Positions 8,322 through 16,881 of a stretch of 64,000 nucleotides of DNA are shown here, piece after piece. The DNA lies in NCBI RefSeq assembly GCF_023073335.1, contig NZ_JADPJG010000002.1:62001-126000 (forward strand). The letters are read 5' to 3'. Source of the DNA: Bradyrhizobium sp. 21. Lineage in GTDB: Bacteria; Pseudomonadota; Alphaproteobacteria; Rhizobiales; Xanthobacteraceae. Position 1 is the stretch's first letter; every line of letters begins with the position of its first letter. Under the pieces are notes generated by a model, which worked only from the letters and a program-made list of their open reading frames with translations, searched no databases and had not been told where the DNA came from. A program made the position numbers and the translations under genes.

Positions 8322-9518
8322 ATGCAGCTATCAGATAAGCATGAGGGGACGACGACAAAGGCCTTCGCCGGCCTCAGGGTCCTGGATTTTTCGACCACCA
8401 TCGCCGGTCCCCACTGCGCCCGGATGCTTGCCGACATGGGCGCCGAGGTCATCAAGATCGAGACCGACGGCGGCGAGACGATGCGGACCCGGCCGCCGCT
8501 GCGCAAGGGCTGCAGCACCGTGTTCGGCCAGCTCAATGTCGGCAAGAAAAGCGTCGTGCTCGACCTCAAATCCGAGGACGGCAAGGAGGCGGTGCGACGG
8601 CTGGTCGCGAGCGCCGACATCCTGGTCGAGAACTTCCGCCCCGGCGTGATGCGCCGGCTGCGGCTCGACTACGACAGTCTGCGTCCGGTCAATCCCCGGC
8701 TCATCTATTGCTCGATCTCGGGCTACGGCCAGAGCGGTCCGTCCGCGGAGCTGCCGGCCTATGCGCCCGTGATCCATGCCGCCTCCGGCTACGACATGGC
8801 GCATCTCGCCTACCAGCCCGGCCGCCACCGTCCCGACTATTGCGGCATCTACCATGCCGACGTCGTCACCGGCACTTACGGGTTTGGCGCGATTGCGTCC
8901 GCGCTGTATCAGCGCACGGCCACCGGGCTCGGCCAGCACATCGACGTCTCCATGCTGGAGTCGATGCTGAGCTTGACGGTGATCGAATTGCAGAGCTCGC
9001 AATTCGCGGTGAAGCCGCCGCCGCGTCCGATGTTCGGCCCGACCGAGACCGCCAACGGCTATGTCATGATCACGGTTGCGAGCGAGAAGACGTTTCAGGG
9101 GTTGATGGGGGTGATCGGCCGCCCCGAATGGATCACTGACGCACGCTTCTCGGCCTATGCCGCGCGCCGCGACAATTGGGCGGACCTGATGGACGGCGTC
9201 GAAGATTGGTCGCGGCAGCTCACGACCGACGCCTGCCTCGTTGCACTCGGCACAGCCGGCGTGCCGGCCTCGGCCTACCGCACCGTGACTGAGGCGCTGC
9301 GGGATCCTCAGATCGCGCACCGGCAGGCGCTCTCGTCCGTGGAGGACGAAGGCGGCGCGTTCCAGGTCCTCAATTTGCCGTTCCGGATGTCGGGCGCCGA
9401 CACCAGGCCGGGCCGGACGATGGCTGTGCTCGGCGAACACACGGGCGAACTGCGCAGGGAGATCGGCCTCACCGACGGAGCGCCAATTCCGTCAGGCAAA
9501 ACAGGCGTGCAGGGCTGA
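8322..9518 (+). CDS. CaiB/BaiF family III CoA-transferase
   Basis: A 398-residue family III CoA-transferase. FAGLRVLDFSTTIAGPHCARMLADMGAEVIKIE is the standard opening (quoted in parts: FAGLRVLDFS, GPHCARMLADMGAEVIKIE), KKSVVLDLKS follows, and the catalytic aspartate is in GIYHADVVTG (Asp180). The family moves CoA between carboxylic acids in the cytosol, often in carnitine, oxalate or aromatic acid catabolism; which acid is used here is unknown. The next genes, a zinc alcohol dehydrogenase and a decarboxylating-dehydrogenase homologue, run in the same direction. Confidence 0.9.
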   Translation: MQLSDKHEGTTTKAFAGLRVLDFSTTIAGPHCARMLADMGAEVIKIETDGGETMRTRPPLRKGCSTVFGQLNVGKKSVVLDLKSEDGKEAVRRLVASADILVENFRPGVMRRLRLDYDSLRPVNPRLIYCSISGYGQSGPSAELPAYAPVIHAASGYDMAHLAYQPGRHRPDYCGIYHADVVTGTYGFGAIASALYQRTATGLGQHIDVSMLESMLSLTVIELQSSQFAVKPPPRPMFGPTETANGYVMITVASEKTFQGLMGVIGRPEWITDARFSAYAARRDNWADLMDGVEDWSRQLTTDACLVALGTAGVPASAYRTVTEALRDPQIAHRQALSSVEDEGGAFQVLNLPFRMSGADTRPGRTMAVLGEHTGELRREIGLTDGAPIPSGKTGVQG

Positions 9519-9598
9519 CTAGACAGGTCCGAATTTGTCTCGTCCCCCGGCCCGTGGCATGGTGGCAGCGACAACAAGAAGCATGCGGGAGGACGCCG

Positions 9599-10666
9599 AT
9601 GAAGAGTTTCAAGGTCGCCGATTTCAAGGCGCCGCTGCAGGAGTTCGACGAGGCCACGCCGCAGCCGTCAGGCACGCAGGTGCTGATCAAGGTGAAGGCG
9701 GCCGGTGTCTGCCATAGCGATCTCCACATCTGGGAAGGCGGCTACGATCTCGGCCATGGCCGCAAGCCGCTGTCGCTGAAGGATCGCGGCATCAATTTGC
9801 CGCTGACGATGGGGCACGAGACCGTCGGCGAGATCCTTGCGTTCGGTCCCGACGTGAAGCCGACCGACCAGGGCGATCTCAAGCTCGGCGATGTCGGCCT
9901 GGTATACCCCTGGATCGGTTGCGGCAAATGCGCGACCTGTCTTGGTGGAGACGAGAACATGTGCCTGACGCCGCGCTCGCTGGGCGTCTATTGCGACGGC
10001 GGCTATTCCGACCACATGCTGGTGCCGCATCCGCGCTATCTGCTCAACCTGAAAGGACTCGATCCCGCGTCGGCCGCCCCCTATGCCTGCTCGGGCGTCA
10101 CCACCTATAGTGCGCTGAAGAAGGTCGAGCAGCATTTCGACACGCCGATCGTGATGTTCGGCGCCGGGGGGCTCGGCCTGATGGCGCTGTCGCTGTTGAA
10201 GGCCATGGGCGGCAAGGGCGCGATCATGGTCGACATCGACGCCAGGAAGCGCGAAGCCGCGGAAAAGGCCGGCGCGCTCGCGACCGTCGATCCCAAGGCG
10301 CCGGATGCGCTGGAGCAGCTCGCCAAGAAGGCGGGCGGGCCGATCCGCGCCGTCCTCGATCTCGTTGGCAACGCCGCGACGACGCAGCTCGGCTTCGACT
10401 GCCTGACCAAGGGCGGCAAGCTCGTCATCGTCGGCTTGTTCGGTGGCGGCGCGACCTGGGCGCTGCCGCTGATCCCGATCAAGGCGGTGACGATCCAGGG
10501 CAGCTATGTCGGCAATCTGTGCGAGACGCAGGAATTGCTCGATCTCGTGCGAACGAAGAACATCGCGCCGATCCCGGTGACGAAGGCGCCGCTCGCCAAG
10601 GCCAATGATGCGCTGGTGCAATTGCAGCAGGGCGCCGTGGTCGGGCGAACGGTACTGACGCCGTAG
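9599..10666 (+). CDS. Zinc-dependent alcohol dehydrogenase
   Basis: A 355-residue medium-chain dehydrogenase. Catalytic-zinc residues are Cys38 (GVCHSDLH) and His73-Glu74 (GHETVGE). Four structural-zinc cysteines lie at 108, 111, 114 and 122 in CGKCATCLGGDENMC. The cofactor fold is marked by FGAGGLGLMALSLLKAMG. It oxidises an alcohol with NAD(P)+ in the cytosol; the substrate is unknown. The start at 9599 is supported by GGGAGG upstream; an in-frame ATG at 9554 lacks this. It lies 80 bases after the CoA-transferase, possibly in the same transcript. Confidence 0.9.
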   Translation: MKSFKVADFKAPLQEFDEATPQPSGTQVLIKVKAAGVCHSDLHIWEGGYDLGHGRKPLSLKDRGINLPLTMGHETVGEILAFGPDVKPTDQGDLKLGDVGLVYPWIGCGKCATCLGGDENMCLTPRSLGVYCDGGYSDHMLVPHPRYLLNLKGLDPASAAPYACSGVTTYSALKKVEQHFDTPIVMFGAGGLGLMALSLLKAMGGKGAIMVDIDARKREAAEKAGALATVDPKAPDALEQLAKKAGGPIRAVLDLVGNAATTQLGFDCLTKGGKLVIVGLFGGGATWALPLIPIKAVTIQGSYVGNLCETQELLDLVRTKNIAPIPVTKAPLAKANDALVQLQQGAVVGRTVLTP

Positions 10667-10682
10667 TCGTTGCTCTATCCTT

Positions 10683-10770
10683 CGTCATTGCGAGCGAAGC
10701 GACGCAATCCAGACTGCCCCCGCGGATGCAGTTCTGGATTGCTTCGTCGCAAGAGCTCCTCGCAATGACG
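10683..10770. repeat. Palindromic intergenic repeat, family A, second copy
   Basis: Begins CGTCATTGCGAG and ends CTCGCAATGACG with inner GCAATCCAGA / TCTGGATTGC arms, so it is the same family as the copy at 6602-6691. The centres of the two copies differ, as expected of a mobile or gene-converted palindromic element. Confidence 0.85.
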
Positions 10771-10799
10771 AGCTTCTCTCTCCTTCATTCGGAAACCCC

Positions 10800-11879
10800 A
10801 TGTCCGCAAACAACGCCTTCCACATCGCCGTGCTCGCCGGTGACGGCATCGGTCCCGAAGTCATGGCGCCGGCCATAGAGGTCCTGCGCAAGATCGAGAC
10901 GAAATCCGGCTTGAGATTCCGCTTTTCCGAGTCACCGGCCGGCGCCAACAATTATCTGGCGACCGGCAAGTCGATGCCGGATTCCACCATCAAGCTCTGC
11001 GAGGAAGCGGACGCGATCCTGCTTGGCGCCTGCGGCCTGCCGTCGGTGCGCTACCCCGACAACACCGAGATCGCGCCGCAGATCGAGCTGCGCTTCATTT
11101 TCGATCTCTATGCCGGCGTGCGCCCGGCGCGGCTGATTCCGGGCGTGCCCAGCCCGATCGTCGGCGCCGACCAGCGCGGCATCGATCTCGTCGTGATCAG
11201 GGAATCCACCGAAGGCCTGTTCGCGTCGATGGGCAAGGGCGTCGTCACCCATGAAGACGCGCGCGAGACCCTGGTGATCACGCGCAGGACCTCCGAGCGA
11301 CTGTTCGAATTCTCGTTTCGCCTGGCCGAGCGGCGCAAGGCGCGCGGCAAGCCGGGGATGCTGACCTGCGTCGACAAGGCGAACGTGTTCAAGGCCTTTG
11401 CGTTCTTCCGCGGCATTTTTGACGAAATCGAGAAGCGCCATCCTGAGGTGAAGACCGACCGGCTCTATGTCGATGCCTGCTCGGCGATGCTCGTCAAGCG
11501 TCCCTGGGATTTCGACGTGATGGTGATGGAAAACATGTTCGGCGACATCGTCTCCGACATTACCGCGAGCCTGATCGGCGGTCTTGGCATGGCGCCATCG
11601 GCCGACATCGGCGACAAATACGCCGTGTTCCAGCCCTGCCACGGCACCGCCCCCGACATCATGGGGCAGGGCAAGGCCAATCCCACCGGCATGATCCTGT
11701 CGACCGCGCTGATGCTGGACTGGCTCGCCGACAAGCACGGCGTCGAGGGCGCGGCCGAAGCCGGCGAGCAAATCGAGCGTGCGGTGGACAAGGTCTATGC
11801 CGACGGCCTCAAGCCGATGGAGTTTGGCGGCAGCAACGGCACAGCCGACATCACGAAGGCGGTGCTCGCGGCGCTGTAG
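10800..11879 (+). CDS. Isocitrate/isopropylmalate dehydrogenase family protein
   Basis: A 359-residue beta-decarboxylating dehydrogenase. AVLAGDGIGPEVM is the family N-terminus; ESTEGLFASMGKG is the substrate-loop segment; CVDKANVFKA carries the catalytic lysine; YVDACSAMLVKRPWDFDVMV and NMFGDIVSDI supply the metal-binding aspartates; HGTAPDIMGQGKANPTGMI is the NAD motif. The family oxidises and decarboxylates 2-hydroxy acids such as isopropylmalate, isocitrate, tartrate or malate. It stands away from leucine genes, so it is probably a catabolic paralogue rather than LeuB. The substrate is an open question. Confidence 0.85.
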   Translation: MSANNAFHIAVLAGDGIGPEVMAPAIEVLRKIETKSGLRFRFSESPAGANNYLATGKSMPDSTIKLCEEADAILLGACGLPSVRYPDNTEIAPQIELRFIFDLYAGVRPARLIPGVPSPIVGADQRGIDLVVIRESTEGLFASMGKGVVTHEDARETLVITRRTSERLFEFSFRLAERRKARGKPGMLTCVDKANVFKAFAFFRGIFDEIEKRHPEVKTDRLYVDACSAMLVKRPWDFDVMVMENMFGDIVSDITASLIGGLGMAPSADIGDKYAVFQPCHGTAPDIMGQGKANPTGMILSTALMLDWLADKHGVEGAAEAGEQIERAVDKVYADGLKPMEFGGSNGTADITKAVLAAL

Positions 11880-12022
11880 GCTCGCCGATCTCGACGCGAT
11901 GGGCAAGCAACCGATATACCCATCAGCCTACATAGCGCCAGAACGCCTCCGCTCCAGACCTACGCGCCGCTTTCGAGGCTCCTACTCCGAGCGACTTAGC
12001 TGCCCTTTGATCGATGGCCAGT

Positions 12023-12340
12023 TCAAACGCAGCGGGTTGCCTTTACAGTCCACATTCGCTCCCGAATGACGCTGCAAATCTGGAACTTGAATTCGCTGAA
12101 AAACGCCTCGACCCCGCGCCGCTTTGCCTTGCCGTGCTCGGGATCAATCCGCCACTGATGAAGCGCTTCCTCGGTCTCGAACTCGACGATCGTCACTCGT
12201 TCCCCATCGTCCGCAACGAAACCCTTGTGCGAGATGTAACCAGGTATCGTTCGCGCGAGTTCGCTCATGCGTTTTGCCATTGGCCCATATTCATCCTGCA
12301 CGCCGGGATTCATTCGAGTGCGAAATACGGTGACGATCAT
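12023..12340 (-). CDS. Antibiotic-biosynthesis monooxygenase (ABM) domain protein
   Basis: A 105-residue single-domain protein with the ferredoxin-like ABM fold: MIVTVFRTRMNP opens the first strand, IPGYISHKGFVADDGERVTIVEFET the central strands, and ALHQWRIDPEHGKAKRRG the helix before the last strand. ABM proteins act as small cofactor-free monooxygenases or heme-degrading enzymes, or bind hydrophobic ligands; the role is undecided here. It follows the DUF1330 gene by 56 bases on the same strand, so the two are probably one operon divergent from a LysR gene. Confidence 0.75.
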   Translation of the reverse strand: MIVTVFRTRMNPGVQDEYGPMAKRMSELARTIPGYISHKGFVADDGERVTIVEFETEEALHQWRIDPEHGKAKRRGVEAFFSEFKFQICSVIRERMWTVKATRCV

Positions 12341-12396
12341 CAGACGAGCTCCTGTGTGGAACGAACTGTGTTGGTGCCTTTGCGGCGGCAGTCGCC

Positions 12397-12690
12397 TTAG
12401 TCGGCAGTGCCGTCAATGATGATGAAATCGGCGTCCGCATACTTTTGGCGAATCATCCGCGCGCTCTGATATTCGGCACTTGCGTAGCAGGCAGCAGCCG
12501 TCGAGCGATCCTTGAACTCGACCACGACGTTCCGCTCGCGGGCTTCTCCTTCCATTCTTTCGAACGCTCCGCCACGCACGATGAATTTTGCACCGAATTT
12601 CTTGAACGCCAGGTTAGCCGCAGCAAGGTACTCGGGGTAGTTTTGCTCATCGCGAACCGAGACGCGTACAATCCAATAAGCCTTCGGCAC
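12397..12690 (-). CDS. DUF1330 domain protein
   Basis: A 97-residue protein with the DUF1330 pattern: YWIVRVSVRDEQNYPEYLAA, then KFIVRGGAFERMEGE, then RNVVVEFKDRSTAAACYASAEYQSAR. This is a dimeric alpha/beta ferredoxin-like fold related to ABM proteins. The function is not known. As first gene of a probable two-gene operon with the ABM protein and directly divergent from a LysR regulator, it is likely induced by that regulator's ligand. Confidence 0.8.
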   Translation of the reverse strand: MPKAYWIVRVSVRDEQNYPEYLAAANLAFKKFGAKFIVRGGAFERMEGEARERNVVVEFKDRSTAAACYASAEYQSARMIRQKYADADFIIIDGTAD

Positions 12691-12768
12691 GTCATTCTCC
12701 GTTGTGTTTGCCGGATGGCGGAAGCCATCGTCCGTGCCGTGATCTTTACCTGAGGCGCGTAATCACTT

Positions 12769-12783
12769 ATAATGAATAATTAT
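12769..12783. promoter_or_regulatory. Candidate LysR binding site (T-N11-A dyad)
   Basis: ATAAT-N5-ATTAT, a perfect 5-bp dyad containing a T-N11-A core, lies in the AT-rich gap between the DUF1330 gene and the divergent LysR gene. Position and symmetry fit a LysR autoregulatory site. The assignment is inference. Confidence 0.4.
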
Positions 12784-12810
12784 GATCTAATTGATCACAC
12801 TGAGAGATAT

Positions 12811-13710
12811 ATGGACCTGTCGGATCTGCGGATATTCGTTGCTGTCGTGCGCGAAGGCGGCGTGACCCGCGCGGCCGAGCGGCTGCACCGCGTTCAGTCC
12901 AATGTCACAACCCGTATCCGGCAGTTGGAGGAGGATCTCGGTGTCGCCCTCTTTATTCGAGAGGGTAAGCGTCTTCATCTGGCGCCCCAGGGGCAAGTGC
13001 TGTTTGGCTACGCCAACCGCTTGCTCGCGCTTGCGGATGAAGCACGCGATGCCCTGCAAGACGCAAAGCCCCGCGGTACGTTCCGCCTCGGGGCGATGGA
13101 AAGCACGGCGGCTGTCAGGTTGCCGGGACTGCTCAGCGAATACCACCGGCGACATCCGGGGGTCGTTCTGGAGCTTCGCACCGGCAATCCGCAGGTTCTC
13201 GCGAGCGCCATTCTCGCCGGCGATCTCGACGCAGCGCTCGTTGCCGAACCCATCGCCGATGAGCCGTTTGAGAAGGCGCCCGCCTTCGCGGAGGAGTTGG
13301 TGATTATTGCGGCTGTCGATCATCCGCCGATCGTCAAGAGGGGCAGCAACCTACCAGGTACCATCATCGTCTTCGAACACGGATGCCCGCATCGCAAGCG
13401 GCTTGAAGACTGGTACGCAAGGCGAAACGAAATGCCGGAGCGCATGATCGAGCTGGCGTCGTATCACGCAATGCTGGGCTGCGTCGTTGCGGGCATGGGT
13501 GTTGCCCTGATCCCCAAAAGCGTTCTGACCACTTTTCCGGACAGAAGGCTGTTGAGCGTCCACCCGTTGGGACGAACGGAGAATCGGGCGTGGACTGTGC
13601 TCATCTGGCGCAGGGGAGCGGGCTCCGCAAACATTCAGGCCTTGAAGGAGATCTTGCAGAAGTCCCGGTTGGCGAGTCACAGGGCCGCGACGACAGCCAC
13701 GGCCCTATGA
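12811..13710 (+). CDS. LysR-family transcriptional regulator
   Basis: A 299-residue protein starting MDLSDLRIFVAVVREGG, the usual LysR opening, with the helix-turn-helix in VTRAAERLHRVQSNVTTRIRQLE and a substrate-binding domain after residue 90. The start at 12811 (GAGAG upstream) is preferred over an in-frame ATG at 12772, which falls inside the intergenic dyad and adds 13 residues not found in the family. It is divergent from the DUF1330/ABM pair, the classical arrangement for LysR control of a neighbouring operon. Confidence 0.88.
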   Translation: MDLSDLRIFVAVVREGGVTRAAERLHRVQSNVTTRIRQLEEDLGVALFIREGKRLHLAPQGQVLFGYANRLLALADEARDALQDAKPRGTFRLGAMESTAAVRLPGLLSEYHRRHPGVVLELRTGNPQVLASAILAGDLDAALVAEPIADEPFEKAPAFAEELVIIAAVDHPPIVKRGSNLPGTIIVFEHGCPHRKRLEDWYARRNEMPERMIELASYHAMLGCVVAGMGVALIPKSVLTTFPDRRLLSVHPLGRTENRAWTVLIWRRGAGSANIQALKEILQKSRLASHRAATTATAL

Positions 13711-13716
13711 GACTGG

Positions 13717-13824
13717 ACGGCGCTGCGTTTGCCAAATTCCTCGGAAGCGCCGTGTTATGGCGTGCCTTGTCGAACTGGCTGATGTCGGCGCCGACACGAG
13801 CGCCTTGCCACCGGCCCCTTGCAG
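13717..13824 (-). pseudogene. Enoyl-CoA hydratase relic (about 36 codons)
   Basis: Read on the minus strand, this stretch encodes GAGGKALVS, then in a second frame GADISQFDKARHNTA, then in a third ASEEFGKRSA. Together these match the segment GAGGKAFVSGADISQFEKTRHNAAASEEYGKRSA (given in parts) of the intact enoyl-CoA hydratase at 14252-15073, with about 80 percent base identity, a one-base and a two-base deletion. It is squeezed between the LysR stop codon and the stop of a small secreted-protein gene, with nothing of the rest of the gene. Confidence 0.8.
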
Positions 13825-13825
13825 T

Positions 13826-14107
13826 TCACCAGCGATGCCAGTGGCGGTGGCCCCAGCCCCACGGACGCGGGCCGTAGAAGCGTCGCGGACCGCCGTAATA
13901 GCCGTAGGCGCCATAATAGTTCGGACGCCAGAAGCAGCGACCCCAGGGGTTGCAGACCCAGCGCACCTGATCGACTTCGGCTGCCGGGCCGCTCGCGATA
14001 CGGTCGGCCTGCGGAATGCCGTTCGACATTGCCGCGAGTGCCTGTCCTGATGCGAGCGCGGCGGCGCCCAGGGCAGCCAGACCAAGAACAGCAAATTTAA
14101 GTTTCAT
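13826..14107 (-). CDS. Small secreted Tyr/Gly/Trp/His-rich protein
   Basis: A 93-residue protein. Residues 1-26 are a signal peptide (MKLKFAVLGLAALGAAALAS, cut after ALA). The mature part begins with a short polar segment with two cysteines (WVCNPWGRCFW) and ends in a low-complexity tail rich in Tyr, Gly, Pro, Arg, Trp and His (GAYGYYGGPRRFYG, GWGHRHWHRW). Such proteins are common in Bradyrhizobium and often annotated as hypothetical or sulfur-globule-like; no function is established. The tail could bind metal or surface polymers. The ATG at 14107 starts exactly at the signal peptide. Confidence 0.7.
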   Translation of the reverse strand: MKLKFAVLGLAALGAAALASGQALAAMSNGIPQADRIASGPAAEVDQVRWVCNPWGRCFWRPNYYGAYGYYGGPRRFYGPRPWGWGHRHWHRW

Positions 14108-14251
14108 CGCAATCTCCCTCATTTGATGGCGAGAGAACTTCCAGCAAATCAGCTGGTTGCTATGGTGTTGCAGGGGCGTGGGAATTTAATCTTCCTGAAT
14201 GCATGTTCACGTTGCCTGCCGTCGTTGCTTCGCGTCGTCGCAATAACGGAA

Positions 14252-15073
14252 TCACCGCCCCTGGAACAGCGGCTTGCGCTTCTCCATGAAGGCCTGCCGG
14301 CCTTCGCGAAAATCCGCCGAGTCCATGCAGGCGGTGCCGATGGCCTTGATCGCATCCATGTCGCGCCCGCTTTCGTCCTTCAGCACCTGCGCGATGGTGA
14401 GCTTGGCGGCCTTGATCGCGAGCGGAGCGTTTTGCGAGATCGTCTCGGCGATTGTCATGGTCTCGCCCCAGAGCTGGTCGACCGGGAAGACGCGCTCGAC
14501 CAGACCGATGCGCAGCGCCTCGGCGGAATCGATCCGCATGCCCGTGTACATCAGGAGCCGCGCCCAGGACGGGCCGACCAGTGACACCAGGTGCTTCAAG
14601 CCGTCATAGCCATAGGCGATGCCGAGTCTTGCCGCGGGAATGCCGAACTGGCTGCCTTGCGCGGCGAGGCGGATGTCGGCGAGCATCGCCACCTGCATGC
14701 CGCCGCCGAGACAGAAGCCGTCGATGCAGGCGATCGTCGGCTTGGGATAGGCGGCGAGCAGCGCCCGCTGCGCGGCGCTCCGCTTGCCGTATTCCTCCGA
14801 TGCCGCCGCGTTGTGGCGCGTCTTCTCGAACTGGCTGATGTCGGCGCCCGACACGAAGGCCTTGCCGCCGGCGCCGCGCAGGATCACGACGCGGACCGCA
14901 TCGTCGTCGCGCAAGGCCGTCAGCGCCTCGCCAAATCCTTCCCACATCTCCAGCGACATCGCGTTGCGCTTGTCGGGATTGTTGAAGGTGATCACGCCGA
15001 CGCCGTCGGCTGTGTGCTGGAGGATCTTGCCGTCGGCGTAGGAGGTTTCGGTCGTATCGGAAATTTCTGGCAT
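14252..15073 (-). CDS. Enoyl-CoA hydratase/isomerase family protein
   Basis: A 273-residue crotonase-fold protein. GVGVITFNNPDKRNAMSLEMW is the family N-terminus; GAGGKAFVSGADISQFE provides the first oxyanion-hole strand; CIDGFCLGGGMQVAMLADIRLA supplies the second oxyanion-hole glycines; the C-terminal FREGRQAFMEKRKPLFQG is the usual tail. It acts on an acyl-CoA in the cytosol. The glutamate pair of classical hydratases is not obvious, so hydration is not certain. The start MPEISDT at 15073 is preferred over an upstream in-frame ATG. Confidence 0.88.
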   Translation of the reverse strand: MPEISDTTETSYADGKILQHTADGVGVITFNNPDKRNAMSLEMWEGFGEALTALRDDDAVRVVILRGAGGKAFVSGADISQFEKTRHNAAASEEYGKRSAAQRALLAAYPKPTIACIDGFCLGGGMQVAMLADIRLAAQGSQFGIPAARLGIAYGYDGLKHLVSLVGPSWARLLMYTGMRIDSAEALRIGLVERVFPVDQLWGETMTIAETISQNAPLAIKAAKLTIAQVLKDESGRDMDAIKAIGTACMDSADFREGRQAFMEKRKPLFQGR

Positions 15074-15191
15074 CGCGCACCCGCTTTTCTGTGGCGGGCG
15101 CAATGTGCGGCGGACGCGGCGCCGGGGTCAACCGCGGCAAGGCGGAGGGCTCGCCACCCGCCTGTGCCGTGATTGCATGGCGCAGTCGCGC

Positions 15192-16541
15192 TTACTGCAT
15201 CATATGCGCGGTCAGCGGGTGGCTGCCGGCATTGCTGAAGAACGCCGCCTCTTCGGCGGTCGCCTCCAGCAGCTGCTCGTCCTGGTTATAGACGTCGTTG
15301 CGGAACTGGACCGTCTGGTCCTTGGTCATCCAGGCCGTGAGATAGATCCAGGCCACCGGCACTTTCTTGGCCATGGCAATCTCGAGATGCTGGCCGGTGG
15401 CGATGTCCGAGTCGATCGCGGCGCGGCTCCATTTCGGCTGGTCCTTCAAGAGCCAGGCGGCGAGATCGCGCACATTGTCGACGCGCGAGCAGCCGTGGGA
15501 ATCGAAGCGGTAGTCGTCGCTGAACAGATTGCGCTGGTTGGTATCGTGCATGTAGACGGAATATGGGTTCGGCATGTCGATCTTCACCGCGCCGAGCGCG
15601 TTGAACGTGCCGTTTTGTTGGCGCACGGTGAAATTCGGCGTGTGCGTGCCGGACCAGTCGACCGAGTGCGGATCGATCGGATTGTCGTGGGCGTCGAGGA
15701 CATCCATGTGCATGCGCGACAAATAGGTGGGATCCTTGCGCATATGCGCGGAGATCTCGGTCTTGGCGATCGAGGAGGGCACCGTCCAGGTCGGATTGAG
15801 GACCACGCTGCTGATCTGGGCGGTCAGCGTCGGCGAGGGCTTTTCGGTCTTGCCGACGATCACGCGATAGCGCCGCACCACGACGTCGTTCTCGACGGCC
15901 TCGGCGAAGGCGGCGGGGATGTTGACGACGACGTAACGCTGGCCGAAGCCGAAAGTCATGTTCTCGAGCCGCTGGAGCGAAGCCTCGAGCTGCCGTATGC
16001 GCTTCTGCACCGGCACGTTCATCGCCGCGATCGTGCGCGGCGTCAACGTTCCGGTCGGCGCGAGGCCGTGGCGGGCCTGGAAGCGTTTCACGGCGTCGGC
16101 GAGATCCTGGTCGAAGGCGCCGCTGGCCTTGTCGGTCGCGAGATCTCCGGAGACGATCAGCCGCTTGCGCAGCAAATCGTCGTTGGCGCCCTGAACGCCG
16201 ACCGCGAATTTGGCATCCGCCGGGATCGTCGGCCAGCCGCCGCGGACTGCGAGGTCGGAATAGCTTAGGGCAGCGTCCTTGATACGCTGGGCGGAACCTT
16301 CGTCATAGGTCGGCTCGTGCGTCAGCGCGAGCGCAGCGGCCGAGCGGCTGTCTGCCGTCGAAGCGGACGCCGGCATGGCTGTTTTCGGTGCGGCCGCGTG
16401 GGCTGGATTGGCGGTGGCAGGCACCGCGCCTGCCGCGGGCGCCGGCTTGGGCCCGGCCTGTCCGATGGTCTCGGTCTGTGCAAGCGCAGAGGCGCTCGCG
16501 AGCATGCCGACGGCAATGATCATCGCATGGCGTTTCGACAT
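15192..16541 (-). CDS. L,D-transpeptidase (YcbB/LdtD type) with peptidoglycan-binding domain
   Basis: About 449 residues. A signal peptide (residues 1-22) is followed by a Pro/Ala-rich linker, a peptidoglycan-binding domain (DLADAVKRFQARHGLAPTG) and a YkuD catalytic domain. The active site SHGCSRVDNVRDLAAWLL contains nucleophile Cys351 and the conserved His, Gly and Arg. It makes 3-3 cross-links in peptidoglycan or attaches proteins to it, in the periplasm. ATG at 16541 gives better ribosome-site spacing than the one nine bases upstream. Confidence 0.9.
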   Translation of the reverse strand: MSKRHAMIIAVGMLASASALAQTETIGQAGPKPAPAAGAVPATANPAHAAAPKTAMPASASTADSRSAAALALTHEPTYDEGSAQRIKDAALSYSDLAVRGGWPTIPADAKFAVGVQGANDDLLRKRLIVSGDLATDKASGAFDQDLADAVKRFQARHGLAPTGTLTPRTIAAMNVPVQKRIRQLEASLQRLENMTFGFGQRYVVVNIPAAFAEAVENDVVVRRYRVIVGKTEKPSPTLTAQISSVVLNPTWTVPSSIAKTEISAHMRKDPTYLSRMHMDVLDAHDNPIDPHSVDWSGTHTPNFTVRQQNGTFNALGAVKIDMPNPYSVYMHDTNQRNLFSDDYRFDSHGCSRVDNVRDLAAWLLKDQPKWSRAAIDSDIATGQHLEIAMAKKVPVAWIYLTAWMTKDQTVQFRNDVYNQDEQLLEATAEEAAFFSNAGSHPLTAHMMQ

Positions 16542-16733
16542 GTGTCCCATCTTCCCCTTCGGTCATCGTGCTGATTCGAGAAATCGGCGGGAGGCTAGCG
16601 CCTCCCGGTTGCGGCTCCCTTAAGTACGGCGCATCGTGAGCCCCTCGCGTCGGACGCGCGGTCTCTGGATTGGGTCGCGACAGGCTCGGAATGGGTTCGC
16701 GAAAATCGCGGGCCGCGGCGGCAAAAACGTCAA

Positions 16734-16758
16734 CAAAAAGGGGCGGTCATGCCGCCCC
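16734..16758 (-). terminator. Rho-independent terminator
   Basis: On the minus strand GGGGCGG-CATGA-CCGCCCC is followed by TTTTTG. It lies about 120 bases after the stop of the XRE regulator gene and so ends the LysR-XRE transcript. Confidence 0.75.
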
Positions 16759-16881
16759 GAGAAAGACCGCGCGCACGCGCGCGAGCCCGAATATGTCTCA
16801 TCCGGGTCTCGTCCAATCCGGCCGCGCCCCCGTGACGCGGCGGATTGAACATTGGCCGGAAAGGCGCGAACGCCGGTCGGC

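Noticed and set aside
12790-12798. TTGATCACA near the LysR start as a FixK half-site
   Set aside because: The second half does not match ATCAA/GCAA at the required spacing.
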